Shown here: positions 36,911-45,858 of the stretch, piece by piece
How positions within the stretch are numbered: position 1 is the stretch's first letter
Layout: each line of letters opens with the position of its first letter
NCBI RefSeq assembly: GCF_001274945.1
Contig: NZ_LILB01000005.1
Span: 1,222,312 to 1,286,311, forward strand
DNA length: 64,000 nt
Direction of reading: 5' to 3'
Origin: Viridibacillus arvi
Lineage (GTDB): Bacteria; Bacillota; Bacilli; Bacillales_A; Planococcaceae
Made by a program: the position numbers and the translations under genes
Notes under the pieces: model-generated
Seen by the model: only the letters and a program-made list of their open reading frames with translations
The model's database searches: none
Told to the model about the DNA's origin: nothing

Positions 36911-39472
36911 TTAGAATGTTGTTAATAGGCTGCCACTGATCCATAGTTTTTTGCCTGATTTAGGGGCGTATACTTGGTACCATGTATCTTTTCCTACTTT
37001 TTCTTTTTTCTTGTTACCGAAAATAGTGTAAACGTGTTTAAGTGGTGCGTTGTTTGGCACTACTTCTTGGATTGTATTACTTGCTGTTGCTCCTGCACTT
37101 GAACGTAGGTTCGATTCATCTTTTGTGAATGATAGGTTATCTAGTGTAATCTCGTCCGTGCGTACCCAGCCTTGTGTGCCATTGTAAGCAATACGTAACC
37201 AGCGTGTGTTTTTGCCACTCGTGTTTTTAAAGTCACGTACATCTGTATGGTAAGCCTTTAATGTGATTACTTTTTCTTTGCCATATGTTCCAATCTTTTT
37301 CGAATATGCGTATGGCATAAAGTAAATGCTCAAGCTACTCGCTGAGACTGTTGCTGTTACGTCTGTTGGTAATTTTACGAATTGAGCTGGTTGTGCTTTA
37401 GACTCTGGCAGAATATGATCATATTCTTTTGGAGCTGTCATTACTTTTGTGCTCGCTGTTTTACTACTGTAGTCAGATGAACTATAGGCTTTCATCTGTG
37501 CCATTAGGTTGGCAATTTTACGACTCCATTCTTTGTCTGTCGCATATTTTACATTCATACCTAATAATGTCGGACCGTTGTAATAAGCACCTGTAGTCGT
37601 TAGGTAATCACGGTAGATTTTAAATGCGTAGGCATTCAATCCATCTTTTCCTGTTGGGAAGTACTTCGCGCATGTGAAAGCACATGAGTCATATGCTTGG
37701 AAGCCAAAGTAGTTGTTTTTATATTGCGAAATAGCTGAGCCACCCCAACCTGTTTCTAAAATTGCATGAGCTAGCATGAACTGTGCGTTAATGCCTGCTT
37801 CGTTTTGAACTTCTAAAAATGATGGTACTAACTTATATAGTACATTGTCTGTCGTTTTTCCTTTACTAATAAGGAACGATCGCATTTGTGCCGCTGTTAG
37901 GTCTGTTGATTTTCTTAAGTTAAGTGCAATATATGGATTTGTTTCTACGTAAGCTGAATTGATCCATACTGTTTTGCTTGATAATGTACCTTGATACCAA
38001 ATACTTGAGCCGACTTTTTCTGTGCGAGTAACTTTGAAGGTTTTTGCACGGTATTTACTTAAGTCGAAGACAACGTTGTTTGTTGTACCATAAGGGATGT
38101 TATAAGCACTGCTTGTTCCTGCAATGTAAGTTGTAAATTTAGTTGTATCTACAAGTGAGTTATTGTAAGTAGTTACATCACTTGCTTCTACCCATCCGAC
38201 TACAGTTGTTGATGTGCCATTTGTGCGGCTAATTTGGTAGTATTCTTCATCTTCGTATGAAGCTTCTTTTTTAATATAGAAGGTTTCGTTTGTGTATGTG
38301 CTACTAGCTAAGATGTAGTCTTCTAGTTTTGTGATATCTTTGTAGATTTTCACTGTTTTACTAGAAAGGCGACCAAGGTAGTTCGCGTCAGTTTCTTCTG
38401 GTTCTGCTGCTACTTCCACATAGGCCTTTGTATATTTTGATGAAATCCAAATTGTTTTTGTACCGATTTTACCTTGGTACCAATCTGTGTTACCAATTCT
38501 TTCTGTTTTTGTTACGACAAATTTTGCGTTTTTATATTTTGTTAGAGATTTGATGGCAACATCATTTGTACCGCCCCAAATTTTCGTATAGGCTGATCCT
38601 GTTCCTGTTAACGAAAGGGTTTTAGATTTTGTGCTGATCGCTTTATGATTATAGGCTTTTGCATCTGTTGATTTGACCCAGCCGATGACTCCTGTTGTTG
38701 CACTTTCTTTTGTGCTTAGTAGGTAGTATTTACTCCCTTTATATGTAGCTTTCTTTTTAACATATAAAACGGTGTTGATGTTGCTAGTTCCTGCTTTTGT
38801 ATATGTTGATTTAGTGATATCTTTGAAGATTTTAGCTGAACTGCTATTAACTTTAGCTACGAAACTAACGCTTGTTTCTACTGGTTTTTCTGTTGGGACT
38901 GCTGAAGTATCAACAGTTGGCTTTGTTGATAGATGGCTTTCGTGAATCCAAACTGTTTTGCCATTTAGCTTGCCTTGGTACCATTTACTTGTTGATGTAA
39001 TAGTTGTTGTAGCTGAGAATTTAACGTTTTTATATGTTTTTAATGACGTGTAGATAGCATCGGTACTTCCCCACGGACTAACATATCCTCTACCCGAGCC
39101 CTTTAGATAGAACGTTTGGGCTTTTGTCGAAGTTACGCTATAGTTTCGAATTTTAAGGTCTGTGGACTTTACCCAGCCTACTTGTGTTTTTTTCGTATCT
39201 CCAAATTTGTAGATGGCATAGTATGTCACACCGGCTGTTGTGGCTTTTTTATCGCTCATCATTACTTGTTTTGTTTGAGCTGCTGTTGCGACTTTACTAG
39301 TAGACTTTGCATCTGGTTGTTGATAGATTTTCGCTTTTGTAGATTTGATGACTGTGATTTTGCTGATTGCTGTTGTTTTGTAGCTTTCCGCGGCTTGGGT
39401 GCCGTTAGCTCCAATGACAAAAATTGCTAGTAGTAATGTGCAGATGATTGTCCATGCTTGTTTTTTTATCAT
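36911..39472 (-). CDS. secreted beta-N-acetylglucosaminidase autolysin with GW/SH3-like repeats
   Basis: This 853-residue exported protein carries AAAGGAAG ahead of its ATG. A signal peptide ends near TQAAE. Residues about 35-510 hold three to four pairs of GW/SH3-like modules, recognisable by TVWIHESHL, TIWISSKY, TVWINSAY and the recurring GWVKSTD. Residues about 535-680 form a glucosaminidase domain (GH73/LytD-like): FMLAHAILETGWGGSAISQYKNNYFGF contains the catalytic Glu region. More SH3-like modules finish the protein. Such enzymes hydrolyse the GlcNAc-MurNAc bond of peptidoglycan for cell separation or wall turnover, and the GW modules bind lipoteichoic or wall teichoic acid. The neighbouring teichoic acid locus fits. 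Confidence 0.85.
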   Translation of the reverse strand: MIKKQAWTIICTLLLAIFVIGANGTQAAESYKTTAISKITVIKSTKAKIYQQPDAKSTSKVATAAQTKQVMMSDKKATTAGVTYYAIYKFGDTKKTQVGWVKSTDLKIRNYSVTSTKAQTFYLKGSGRGYVSPWGSTDAIYTSLKTYKNVKFSATTTITSTSKWYQGKLNGKTVWIHESHLSTKPTVDTSAVPTEKPVETSVSFVAKVNSSSAKIFKDITKSTYTKAGTSNINTVLYVKKKATYKGSKYYLLSTKESATTGVIGWVKSTDAKAYNHKAISTKSKTLSLTGTGSAYTKIWGGTNDVAIKSLTKYKNAKFVVTKTERIGNTDWYQGKIGTKTIWISSKYTKAYVEVAAEPEETDANYLGRLSSKTVKIYKDITKLEDYILASSTYTNETFYIKKEASYEDEEYYQISRTNGTSTTVVGWVEASDVTTYNNSLVDTTKFTTYIAGTSSAYNIPYGTTNNVVFDLSKYRAKTFKVTRTEKVGSSIWYQGTLSSKTVWINSAYVETNPYIALNLRKSTDLTAAQMRSFLISKGKTTDNVLYKLVPSFLEVQNEAGINAQFMLAHAILETGWGGSAISQYKNNYFGFQAYDSCAFTCAKYFPTGKDGLNAYAFKIYRDYLTTTGAYYNGPTLLGMNVKYATDKEWSRKIANLMAQMKAYSSSDYSSKTASTKVMTAPKEYDHILPESKAQPAQFVKLPTDVTATVSASSLSIYFMPYAYSKKIGTYGKEKVITLKAYHTDVRDFKNTSGKNTRWLRIAYNGTQGWVRTDEITLDNLSFTKDESNLRSSAGATASNTIQEVVPNNAPLKHVYTIFGNKKKEKVGKDTWYQVYAPKSGKKLWISGSLLTTF

Positions 39473-39980
39473 TTTCTACTTCCTTTCTTTTTCACTTTAA
39501 TAGGTTCATATACGCGTCAGATACGTTGGATACAGCTGGCGATCGTTTGAGCTTTTTTAAGTTGCGGCGACAAAATAGGTGGTCATTAGATATTGGCAAT
39601 AATAAAGCGGATAACGCGTAGGGTGGTTAAATTGATACAGAACTATAGACTTTTGCCTTATAAAAACGAGATTACTAGATTACACACATTCCATTATATA
39701 GTAAATTATATTAATTTTGTGTTGTAATACTTAAATTAGTTCTTTATCATCACATCTTATGACTTATGTAGTTGTCGATATATTTTAAAAAAGCAGAGAA
39801 TTTGTAATAAAATGCGCTATTCAATCTGATGTGTATATCGACCTATCACCATTCTCGTTAAGTATAGCTTATTAATAGTAGAGTTTGTCGTTACGATTAT
39901 GTTACAAAATTGTGGAGTAGCATTTGTAGTTCGTTGTTTTTTATTATTTTTGAGGTTAATGGCGTTTTGAGGCATAAAAA
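39473..39980. other. intergenic, no gene seen
   Basis: AT-rich DNA lies between the autolysin gene and the TagE-like gene. The frames here are short and unlike protein. Its 5' part presumably carries the autolysin promoter, which I could not define. Confidence 0.4.
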
Positions 39981-40003
39981 AAGAGCTGCCTCGGGCAACT
40001 CTT
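39981..40003 (-). terminator. intrinsic terminator overlapping the stop codon of the TagE-like gene
   Basis: AAGAGTTGCC and GGCAGCTCTT (minus strand) form a stem followed by a run of seven T. The stop codon at 40002-40004 lies within the stem. Confidence 0.7.
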
Positions 40004-41555
40004 AGATTTCTTGCGTATATAGATTGTGATTTTCGTTTACGACGTCTTGAAGTAATTTTGACCACTTTTCATAATATCGATCCGGTGTGTAATCTTTTAG
40101 CACAGTGTTACGTGCTTCGTTCCCCATCTTCACTACTAAATCATGGTTATTTAATAGATGAATGATTTTCTCCGCTAGTTGTTCACGGTCACCATTTGGG
40201 ACAAGATAGCCATTTATACCGTCTTCGATTACTTGAGATGGACCATAGTTGATATCGTAGCTAATTACTGGTGTCTTATTTGCTAGTGACTCGAGCATCG
40301 CTAGGCTGAAACCTTCGTACGCTGACGTAACGAGCGAGACAGATGATGCAGCAAGTACTTCATGCACTTTGTTTGTGTAGCCTTTAAGCTCAACACTATT
40401 TTCTAGCTTAAGCTCTTGAATCAGCTTATTTAGCGCCTCTTCTTCATTGCCATTACCGTAAATGTGCAACTTCGCTTCCGGTACTTGTTCTACAACTAGT
40501 GAGAAGGCTTTGATTGCTTCGTCTAATCGTTTTTCTGGACTATAACGGGCAATCATCGACACAAGCTTCGGATTCTTTTCGACGTTAAAATCATTCACTT
40601 CTACACAGTTTGGGATGACATGGATATTGCCACGGTTACCAATTTCTTTGTGTAGATCAAGTCGTTGTTGTTCTGTTAGCACTACGACCGGATACCCCTT
40701 TGGAATGATATCGAGTTTCGCTTGATACACGGTTCTATATGGACTACCCAATTCGTATGGAGCCGCGAAATGATTTGAGTGTAACATATAAATTTTGTAG
40801 ACAAGTTCATCATCAATTGATGTCACTCGTGTAGTTGGTGCAGAGCCATCACAAATGATGACAGGCTTAACGACTTCTACACGACACATTTCGTTTAGCC
40901 AGAAATCATGGAATTCTTTGCTAGATGGGAAGTATTCGACCTTATCATAATCTGGACTGAATAAGTATACTTTTTGAAGCTTCCCACTCTTGTTGTTATA
41001 CCAAAGTGATAAGAAGCAAAAACCATCTTCCGTATAGAAACGCTCTTGGTTCTTTTTGTTGTTACTTGGATGATAAAGTACTTCGCGTTGAAGGAATCCA
41101 GTGTTATGGAATTCTTCACGACGTGTACGTACTCGGTTGTCATCGAAGTAATCGATAAAGTTAATCGTGCCATCTTCATTCCACTTTTTATACTTTATAT
41201 AAGTACCATTTTGGAAGTAGCGAGCGAAGTCACCACCATCTTCAACCCAGTAGCCTTCTTCGAATTTCTTTAGTTGCTGTTCGAATTTAGCTTGAGCTAC
41301 AGATGATATCGTATTCTTTGTGAATTTTCTTCTATAGTAATCATAAACGTTTGTTATTTTTGCGCTTTTCGGAAGTTGCCCTGATAGCTTCAGTTCTTTT
41401 TCAATGATGTCATAGTTAAATTTGAAATCCATTGTTAGGAGTTCAATATCATATTCATCATTAGCAAAAAGGCTGGCGCGCTTGAGCATGACTTTGTTGA
41501 TGCCGCCTTTTTCGATGTCCATATCCCATGCTGTCATGAAGATTTTTCTTTTCAT
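40002..41555 (-). CDS. GT4 glycosyltransferase, TagE-like poly(glycerol phosphate) alpha-glucosyltransferase
   Basis: This 517-residue cytoplasmic enzyme is the last gene of a TagG-TagH-TagE-like operon, starting 31 bases after tagH. The N-terminal half is characteristic of TagE and TarM-like enzymes (FMTAWDMDIEKGGINKVMLKRASLF). The C-terminal half is a GT-B nucleotide-sugar domain (VSMIARYSPEKRLDEAIKAF, KLHIYGNGNEEEALNKL), with the E-x7-E motif in YEGFSLAMLES. TagE adds glucose from UDP-glucose to poly(glycerol phosphate) wall teichoic acid. The exact sugar here is not determinable. A paralog lies at 50145-51674. A terminator overlaps the stop codon. Confidence 0.8.
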   Translation of the reverse strand: MKRKIFMTAWDMDIEKGGINKVMLKRASLFANDEYDIELLTMDFKFNYDIIEKELKLSGQLPKSAKITNVYDYYRRKFTKNTISSVAQAKFEQQLKKFEEGYWVEDGGDFARYFQNGTYIKYKKWNEDGTINFIDYFDDNRVRTRREEFHNTGFLQREVLYHPSNNKKNQERFYTEDGFCFLSLWYNNKSGKLQKVYLFSPDYDKVEYFPSSKEFHDFWLNEMCRVEVVKPVIICDGSAPTTRVTSIDDELVYKIYMLHSNHFAAPYELGSPYRTVYQAKLDIIPKGYPVVVLTEQQRLDLHKEIGNRGNIHVIPNCVEVNDFNVEKNPKLVSMIARYSPEKRLDEAIKAFSLVVEQVPEAKLHIYGNGNEEEALNKLIQELKLENSVELKGYTNKVHEVLAASSVSLVTSAYEGFSLAMLESLANKTPVISYDINYGPSQVIEDGINGYLVPNGDREQLAEKIIHLLNNHDLVVKMGNEARNTVLKDYTPDRYYEKWSKLLQDVVNENHNLYTQEI

Positions 41556-41586
41556 TAGGGGTTCACATCCTTTCTAGTGCAGTTAT

Positions 41587-42396
<810 letters not shown>

Positions 42397-42416
42397 TTAT
42401 GTCCTCCATGTTACTT

Positions 42417-43226
42417 TTAGATAAAGTCAGAGAAACGGTTTCTGAATTTATAGTGTGCTGATGAACCAATTATCAATATGACGAGAATAAGTCCCCAGTT
42501 ATATAACGTTAATTGCCAATTTTCAATGGCATACCAATTGTTATAAAGTAGTGATGCGCGATATCCATTTGCTAAATAATAGAATGGATTTAGTGCCAAT
42601 AAACTTTGTAGCCATTCAGGGAAGTTTCCACTACGATCCCATAAGATTGGTGATAAGAAGAACATCCCTTGTAATACGGATTGGATTAGCATTTGTACGT
42701 CACGAACTACGACTGTTAATGTTGAGGTTAATAGTGTAATACTAAACGCAAAAATATAGCTCATCGCTAGGAAGTAAATAAGCTGGATATAATATATGCT
42801 CGGGGCGTAACCCTTTATCCAAAAGACGACCATAATACCGCCCACTAATGCTAAGTGTCCGTAAAACTTCCCAGTAATGATGTAGCTTGGTAACACGGAT
42901 AACGGGAAGTTCATCTTGGCGACCATGGAATACTTTTGATAAATCGCTTTAGAACCATTTAATATTGCTTTGTTGATAAAGAACCACATTGAAATCCCTG
43001 CAAGCATCCAGTAGACATAGGGTACTCCGTCCAATTCTGATTTACCACGCAAACCAACGCCGAAGACAACCCAGTACATAGCCATTTGAATCGCTGGGTT
43101 AAGTACTTCCCAGATGAAGCCTAGATAGTTGTTCTGATTATCAATTTTTAGTTGGAACTTTGCTAGTCTTTGTACCATATAAAAAGACGAAATTTGTTCT
43201 TTAATGATATTAATAAATGCTTTCAT
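42417..43226 (-). CDS. tagG: teichoic acid export permease TagG
   Basis: This 269-residue ABC-2 type permease has about six membrane segments. Typical TagG/polysaccharide-exporter features are present: RLAKFQLKIDNQNNYLGFIWEVLNP near the N-terminus, MAMYWVVFGVGLRG, and FFLSPILWDRSGNFPEWLQSLLALNPFYYLANGYR. It is the membrane half of the TagGH exporter, first in its operon, 23 bases ahead of tagH. GAGG precedes the ATG at 43226. A good sigmaA-type promoter lies about 220 bases upstream, leaving a long leader. Confidence 0.9.
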   Translation of the reverse strand: MKAFINIIKEQISSFYMVQRLAKFQLKIDNQNNYLGFIWEVLNPAIQMAMYWVVFGVGLRGKSELDGVPYVYWMLAGISMWFFINKAILNGSKAIYQKYSMVAKMNFPLSVLPSYIITGKFYGHLALVGGIMVVFWIKGYAPSIYYIQLIYFLAMSYIFAFSITLLTSTLTVVVRDVQMLIQSVLQGMFFLSPILWDRSGNFPEWLQSLLALNPFYYLANGYRASLLYNNWYAIENWQLTLYNWGLILVILIIGSSAHYKFRNRFSDFI

Positions 43227-43443
43227 ATTGTTTTTTCCTCAATTCCTCGAATTTCATTAAGGGATGATTTTGTCGCATTATTTCGTATAAATGATAGCTT
43301 AATTGTAGAATGATTGATTATCATGACGCTATTGTTTTCGAAAAGATGCATTTTCGCATTTTTGGCGATACTATCTTCCATCATTTTGTAGCTCTGTTAA
43401 AAGTCTTGAAAGTGTATGATGACGGCATTTTATCACGCCAAAT

Positions 43444-43472
43444 ATTATATATATTACCATAAAAACATACAA
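43444..43472 (-). promoter_or_regulatory. sigmaA-type promoter for tagGH operon
   Basis: On the minus strand: TTGTAT, a 17-base spacer, then TATAAT at 43449-43444. It lies between array A and tagG, and the spacing and -10 are consensus. Confidence 0.5.
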
Positions 43473-43585
43473 CATAGTATATCATATAATATCCTTTAAT
43501 TCTGTTTTCAAAACGTAAAGATTTGAGAGGATTTAACAGTTTTGTTGATGGGGTGTGGGTTGAGGCTAATTTGGGGTGCTTGGGT

Positions 43586-44432
43586 CGGGGTTTGGCGCTG
43601 CTCGCGTGGGGTTTGGCGCTACTCGCTCAGGCTTTAGCGCTACTCACTCGGGCTTTGGCGCTACTCGCGGGGTTTGGCGCTACTCGCGGGGTTTGGCGCT
43701 ACTCGCGACGGCTTTGGCGTTACTCGCGACGGCTTTGGCGTTACTCGCGACGGCTTTGGCGTTACTCGCTCGGGGTTTGGCGCTACTCATTCGGGGTTTG
43801 GCGCTACTCGCGGGCTTTGGCGCTGCTCACTCGGGCTTTCGCGCTACTCGCGCAGGGTTTGGCGCTACTTGCGACGGGTTTAGCGCTACTCGCGCAGGTT
43901 TTAGCGCTACTCGCGCAGGCTTTGGCGCTACTCGCGGGCTTTGGCGCTACTCACTCAGGCTTTAGCGCTACTCGCGCATGGTTTGGCGCTACTCGCGGGC
44001 TTTGGCGCTACTCACTCAGGCTTTAGCGCTACTCGCGGGGTTTGGCGCTACTCACTCGGGCTTTGGCGCTACTCACTCGGGGTTTGGCGCTACTCGAAGG
44101 CTTTGGCGCTACTCGCTCGGGCTTTCGCGCTACTCACTCGGGGTTTGGCGCTACTCGCGGCGGCTTTAGCGCTACTCACTCGGGGTTTGGCGCTACTCGC
44201 GAGGTTTAGCGCTACTCGCGCAGGCTTTGGCGTTACTCACTGAGGTTTTAGCGCTACTCGCGCAGGCTTTAGCGCTACTCGCTCGGGCTTTGGCGCTGCT
44301 CACTCAGGCTTTAGCGCTACTTACTCAGACTTTAGTGTTACTCGCGCAGGCTTTGGCGCTACTTGCGACGGGTTTGGCGTTACTCGTGGCAGCTTTGGCG
44401 CTGCTCACTAGTAATTTAGCTCTGCTCAAGAT
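43586..44432 (+). repeat. 21-bp tandem array A (about 40 units)
   Basis: Head-to-tail units share the core TTTGGCGCTACTC, often with A for the second G, followed by eight variable bases drawn from C, G, A and T (CGCGCAGG-, ACTCGGG-, GCGACGG-like). Most units are 21 bases. Some are 19 (GCGGGG and GCGGGC variants), which shifts the frame, so the long Ala/Leu- or Gly/Ala/Thr-rich frames seen in all three phases are not genes. There are no spacers as in CRISPR. The array lies between the terminator of the TagF-like gene and the tagG promoter. Confidence 0.95.
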
Positions 44433-44453
44433 TATCTTTGCCAAATAAAAAAT

Positions 44454-44484
44454 GCGAGGAGAAAATATTGTATTTTCTCCTCGC
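44454..44484 (-). terminator. intrinsic terminator of TagF-like gene
   Basis: GCGAGGAGAAAATA and TATTTTCTCCTCGC form a perfect 14-base stem with a three-base loop. On the minus strand a T-run follows. It separates the gene from array A. Confidence 0.8.
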
Positions 44485-44501
44485 TTTTTATTTGTTTGGT
44501 G

Positions 44502-45680
44502 TTATTTTTTGAATACTTCGTTGACTACGCGTTCTGAGGCTTTGCCGTCTTCCCATTCGCAGAAGCGTTCTGCGAAGCGGTCGAATTGTTCTTTTGAGTG
44601 GTGGCCTTCAGTTAGGGCACGACCGATTTCAGTAAATAGCTCGTCCTGTTCTTTGACGATTAGTCCTGGTGCGTCTGTTTCGATGTCGATGTAGAAGCCA
44701 CGTAGGCGGTCGCGGTAATCTTCAAGGTCATACATATAGAAGATAATTGGGCGATCTAGGATTGCATAGTCAAAGAATACAGATGAGTAGTCAGTGATTA
44801 AAAGGTCGCTGACTAAGTAAAGGTCTGCAATGTCATAGTAGTTGGAAACGTCTTTGATGAAGTCGCCGTATTGTGCGAAATCAAAGCTTTCTGATACTAA
44901 GTAGTGCATGCGAGCAAGTAAGACGAAATCGTCTCCGTATTGTTCTTTAAGTTTTTGAATGTCGAATTGGAATTCGAATTTGTATTTCCCTTTTTTGAAG
45001 AATTGATCATCACGCCATGTGGGTGCGTAAAGAACGATTTTCTTGCCCTCAGGGATGTTCAATGACTTACGGATTTTTTCGATTTTGCTTGGATCTGTGT
45101 TTTGCAATGCATCATTTCGTGGATATCCTGACTCAATCACTTTGCCTTTAAAGTGGAATGCACGAGCTAGAATTTCTCCTGAATACGCATTTGGCGCTAT
45201 TAAGTAGTTCCAGTTTTTTGATTCAGCAATAATGTTTTTACGATATTTATTTGTTTTTGTACCTGGCATATATACTTCTTCAATGTCAGTACCTAATTTT
45301 TTCAGCGGTGTACCATGCCATGTTTGAAGATACGTTGTTTGTTTCGGTCTTGGCATCCATTTTGGTAAGCGTACGTTGTTGACCCAGTATTCTGCACGCG
45401 GGAAATTCAGTAACCATTTTAATGAAAAGCGTCTCATGTATGGAACGCCCATTTCTTCAAATAGAGGTATACTGTCTTTTGTTACACTCCAAATCAGTGT
45501 GTATTCTGGGTTGTTTTCTTTCATGTATTCATAAATGGCACGCGGATTATCGCTATAACGTTTTCCGTGGAAACTTTCAAATACGACTAAATTTTTCTTT
45601 CGAGGCGTTCTAGATAGAACCCTAAATGCTTTTGTAATGAGCTTTTTAGTGAATTTACTTTTCTTTATCTTCTTTAACAA
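44502..45680 (-). CDS. CDP-glycerol:poly(glycerophosphate) glycerophosphotransferase, TagF/TagB family
   Basis: This 392-residue enzyme has the full glycerophosphotransferase domain: TWHGTPLKKLGTD, ESGYPRNDALQ, VLYAPTWRDDQFFKKGKYKF, and LLITDYSSVFFDYAILDRPIIFYMYDLEDYRD. These enzymes add glycerol phosphate units from CDP-glycerol to the teichoic acid chain at the inner membrane face. It lacks the N-terminal targeting region of full-length TagF. The start is a TTG at 45680, about six bases after GAGTGG. Its C-terminal half aligns closely by eye with the same domain in the 710-residue neighbour, suggesting duplication. Confidence 0.85.
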   Translation of the reverse strand: MLKKIKKSKFTKKLITKAFRVLSRTPRKKNLVVFESFHGKRYSDNPRAIYEYMKENNPEYTLIWSVTKDSIPLFEEMGVPYMRRFSLKWLLNFPRAEYWVNNVRLPKWMPRPKQTTYLQTWHGTPLKKLGTDIEEVYMPGTKTNKYRKNIIAESKNWNYLIAPNAYSGEILARAFHFKGKVIESGYPRNDALQNTDPSKIEKIRKSLNIPEGKKIVLYAPTWRDDQFFKKGKYKFEFQFDIQKLKEQYGDDFVLLARMHYLVSESFDFAQYGDFIKDVSNYYDIADLYLVSDLLITDYSSVFFDYAILDRPIIFYMYDLEDYRDRLRGFYIDIETDAPGLIVKEQDELFTEIGRALTEGHHSKEQFDRFAERFCEWEDGKASERVVNEVFKK

Positions 45681-45810
45681 CTGAATCCACTCTTTCTATT
45701 CATATTTATATTCGTTTGTTTTTTAAGTATATTTGACCTAAGCTATATTTTATCATTAAGCATTACAAGAAAAAAACATTAAAATTTTTATTTTTTGCTA
45801 TTCAAAAAAA

Positions 45811-45847
45811 GCGTTCGTCCCGCTGATTATACAACGGGTTGGAACGC
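45811..45847 (-). terminator. intrinsic terminator of GT2-TagF fusion gene
   Basis: GCGTTC/GAACGC and an inner CCCG/CGGG pairing form a long stem. On the minus strand a run of seven T follows. It lies just after the stop at 45859. Confidence 0.7.
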
Positions 45848-45858
45848 TTTTCATCAAT

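Noticed and set aside
43523-44448. Several open frames of 60-170 codons in array A (repeating Ala-Leu-Ala-Leu-Leu, Gly-Phe-Gly-Ala-Thr-Arg or Trp-Arg-Tyr-Ser)
   Set aside because: They exist because a 21-bp period keeps frames open. All three phases are open at once, 19-bp units switch phase, and none has a convincing ribosome site or composition like a real protein.
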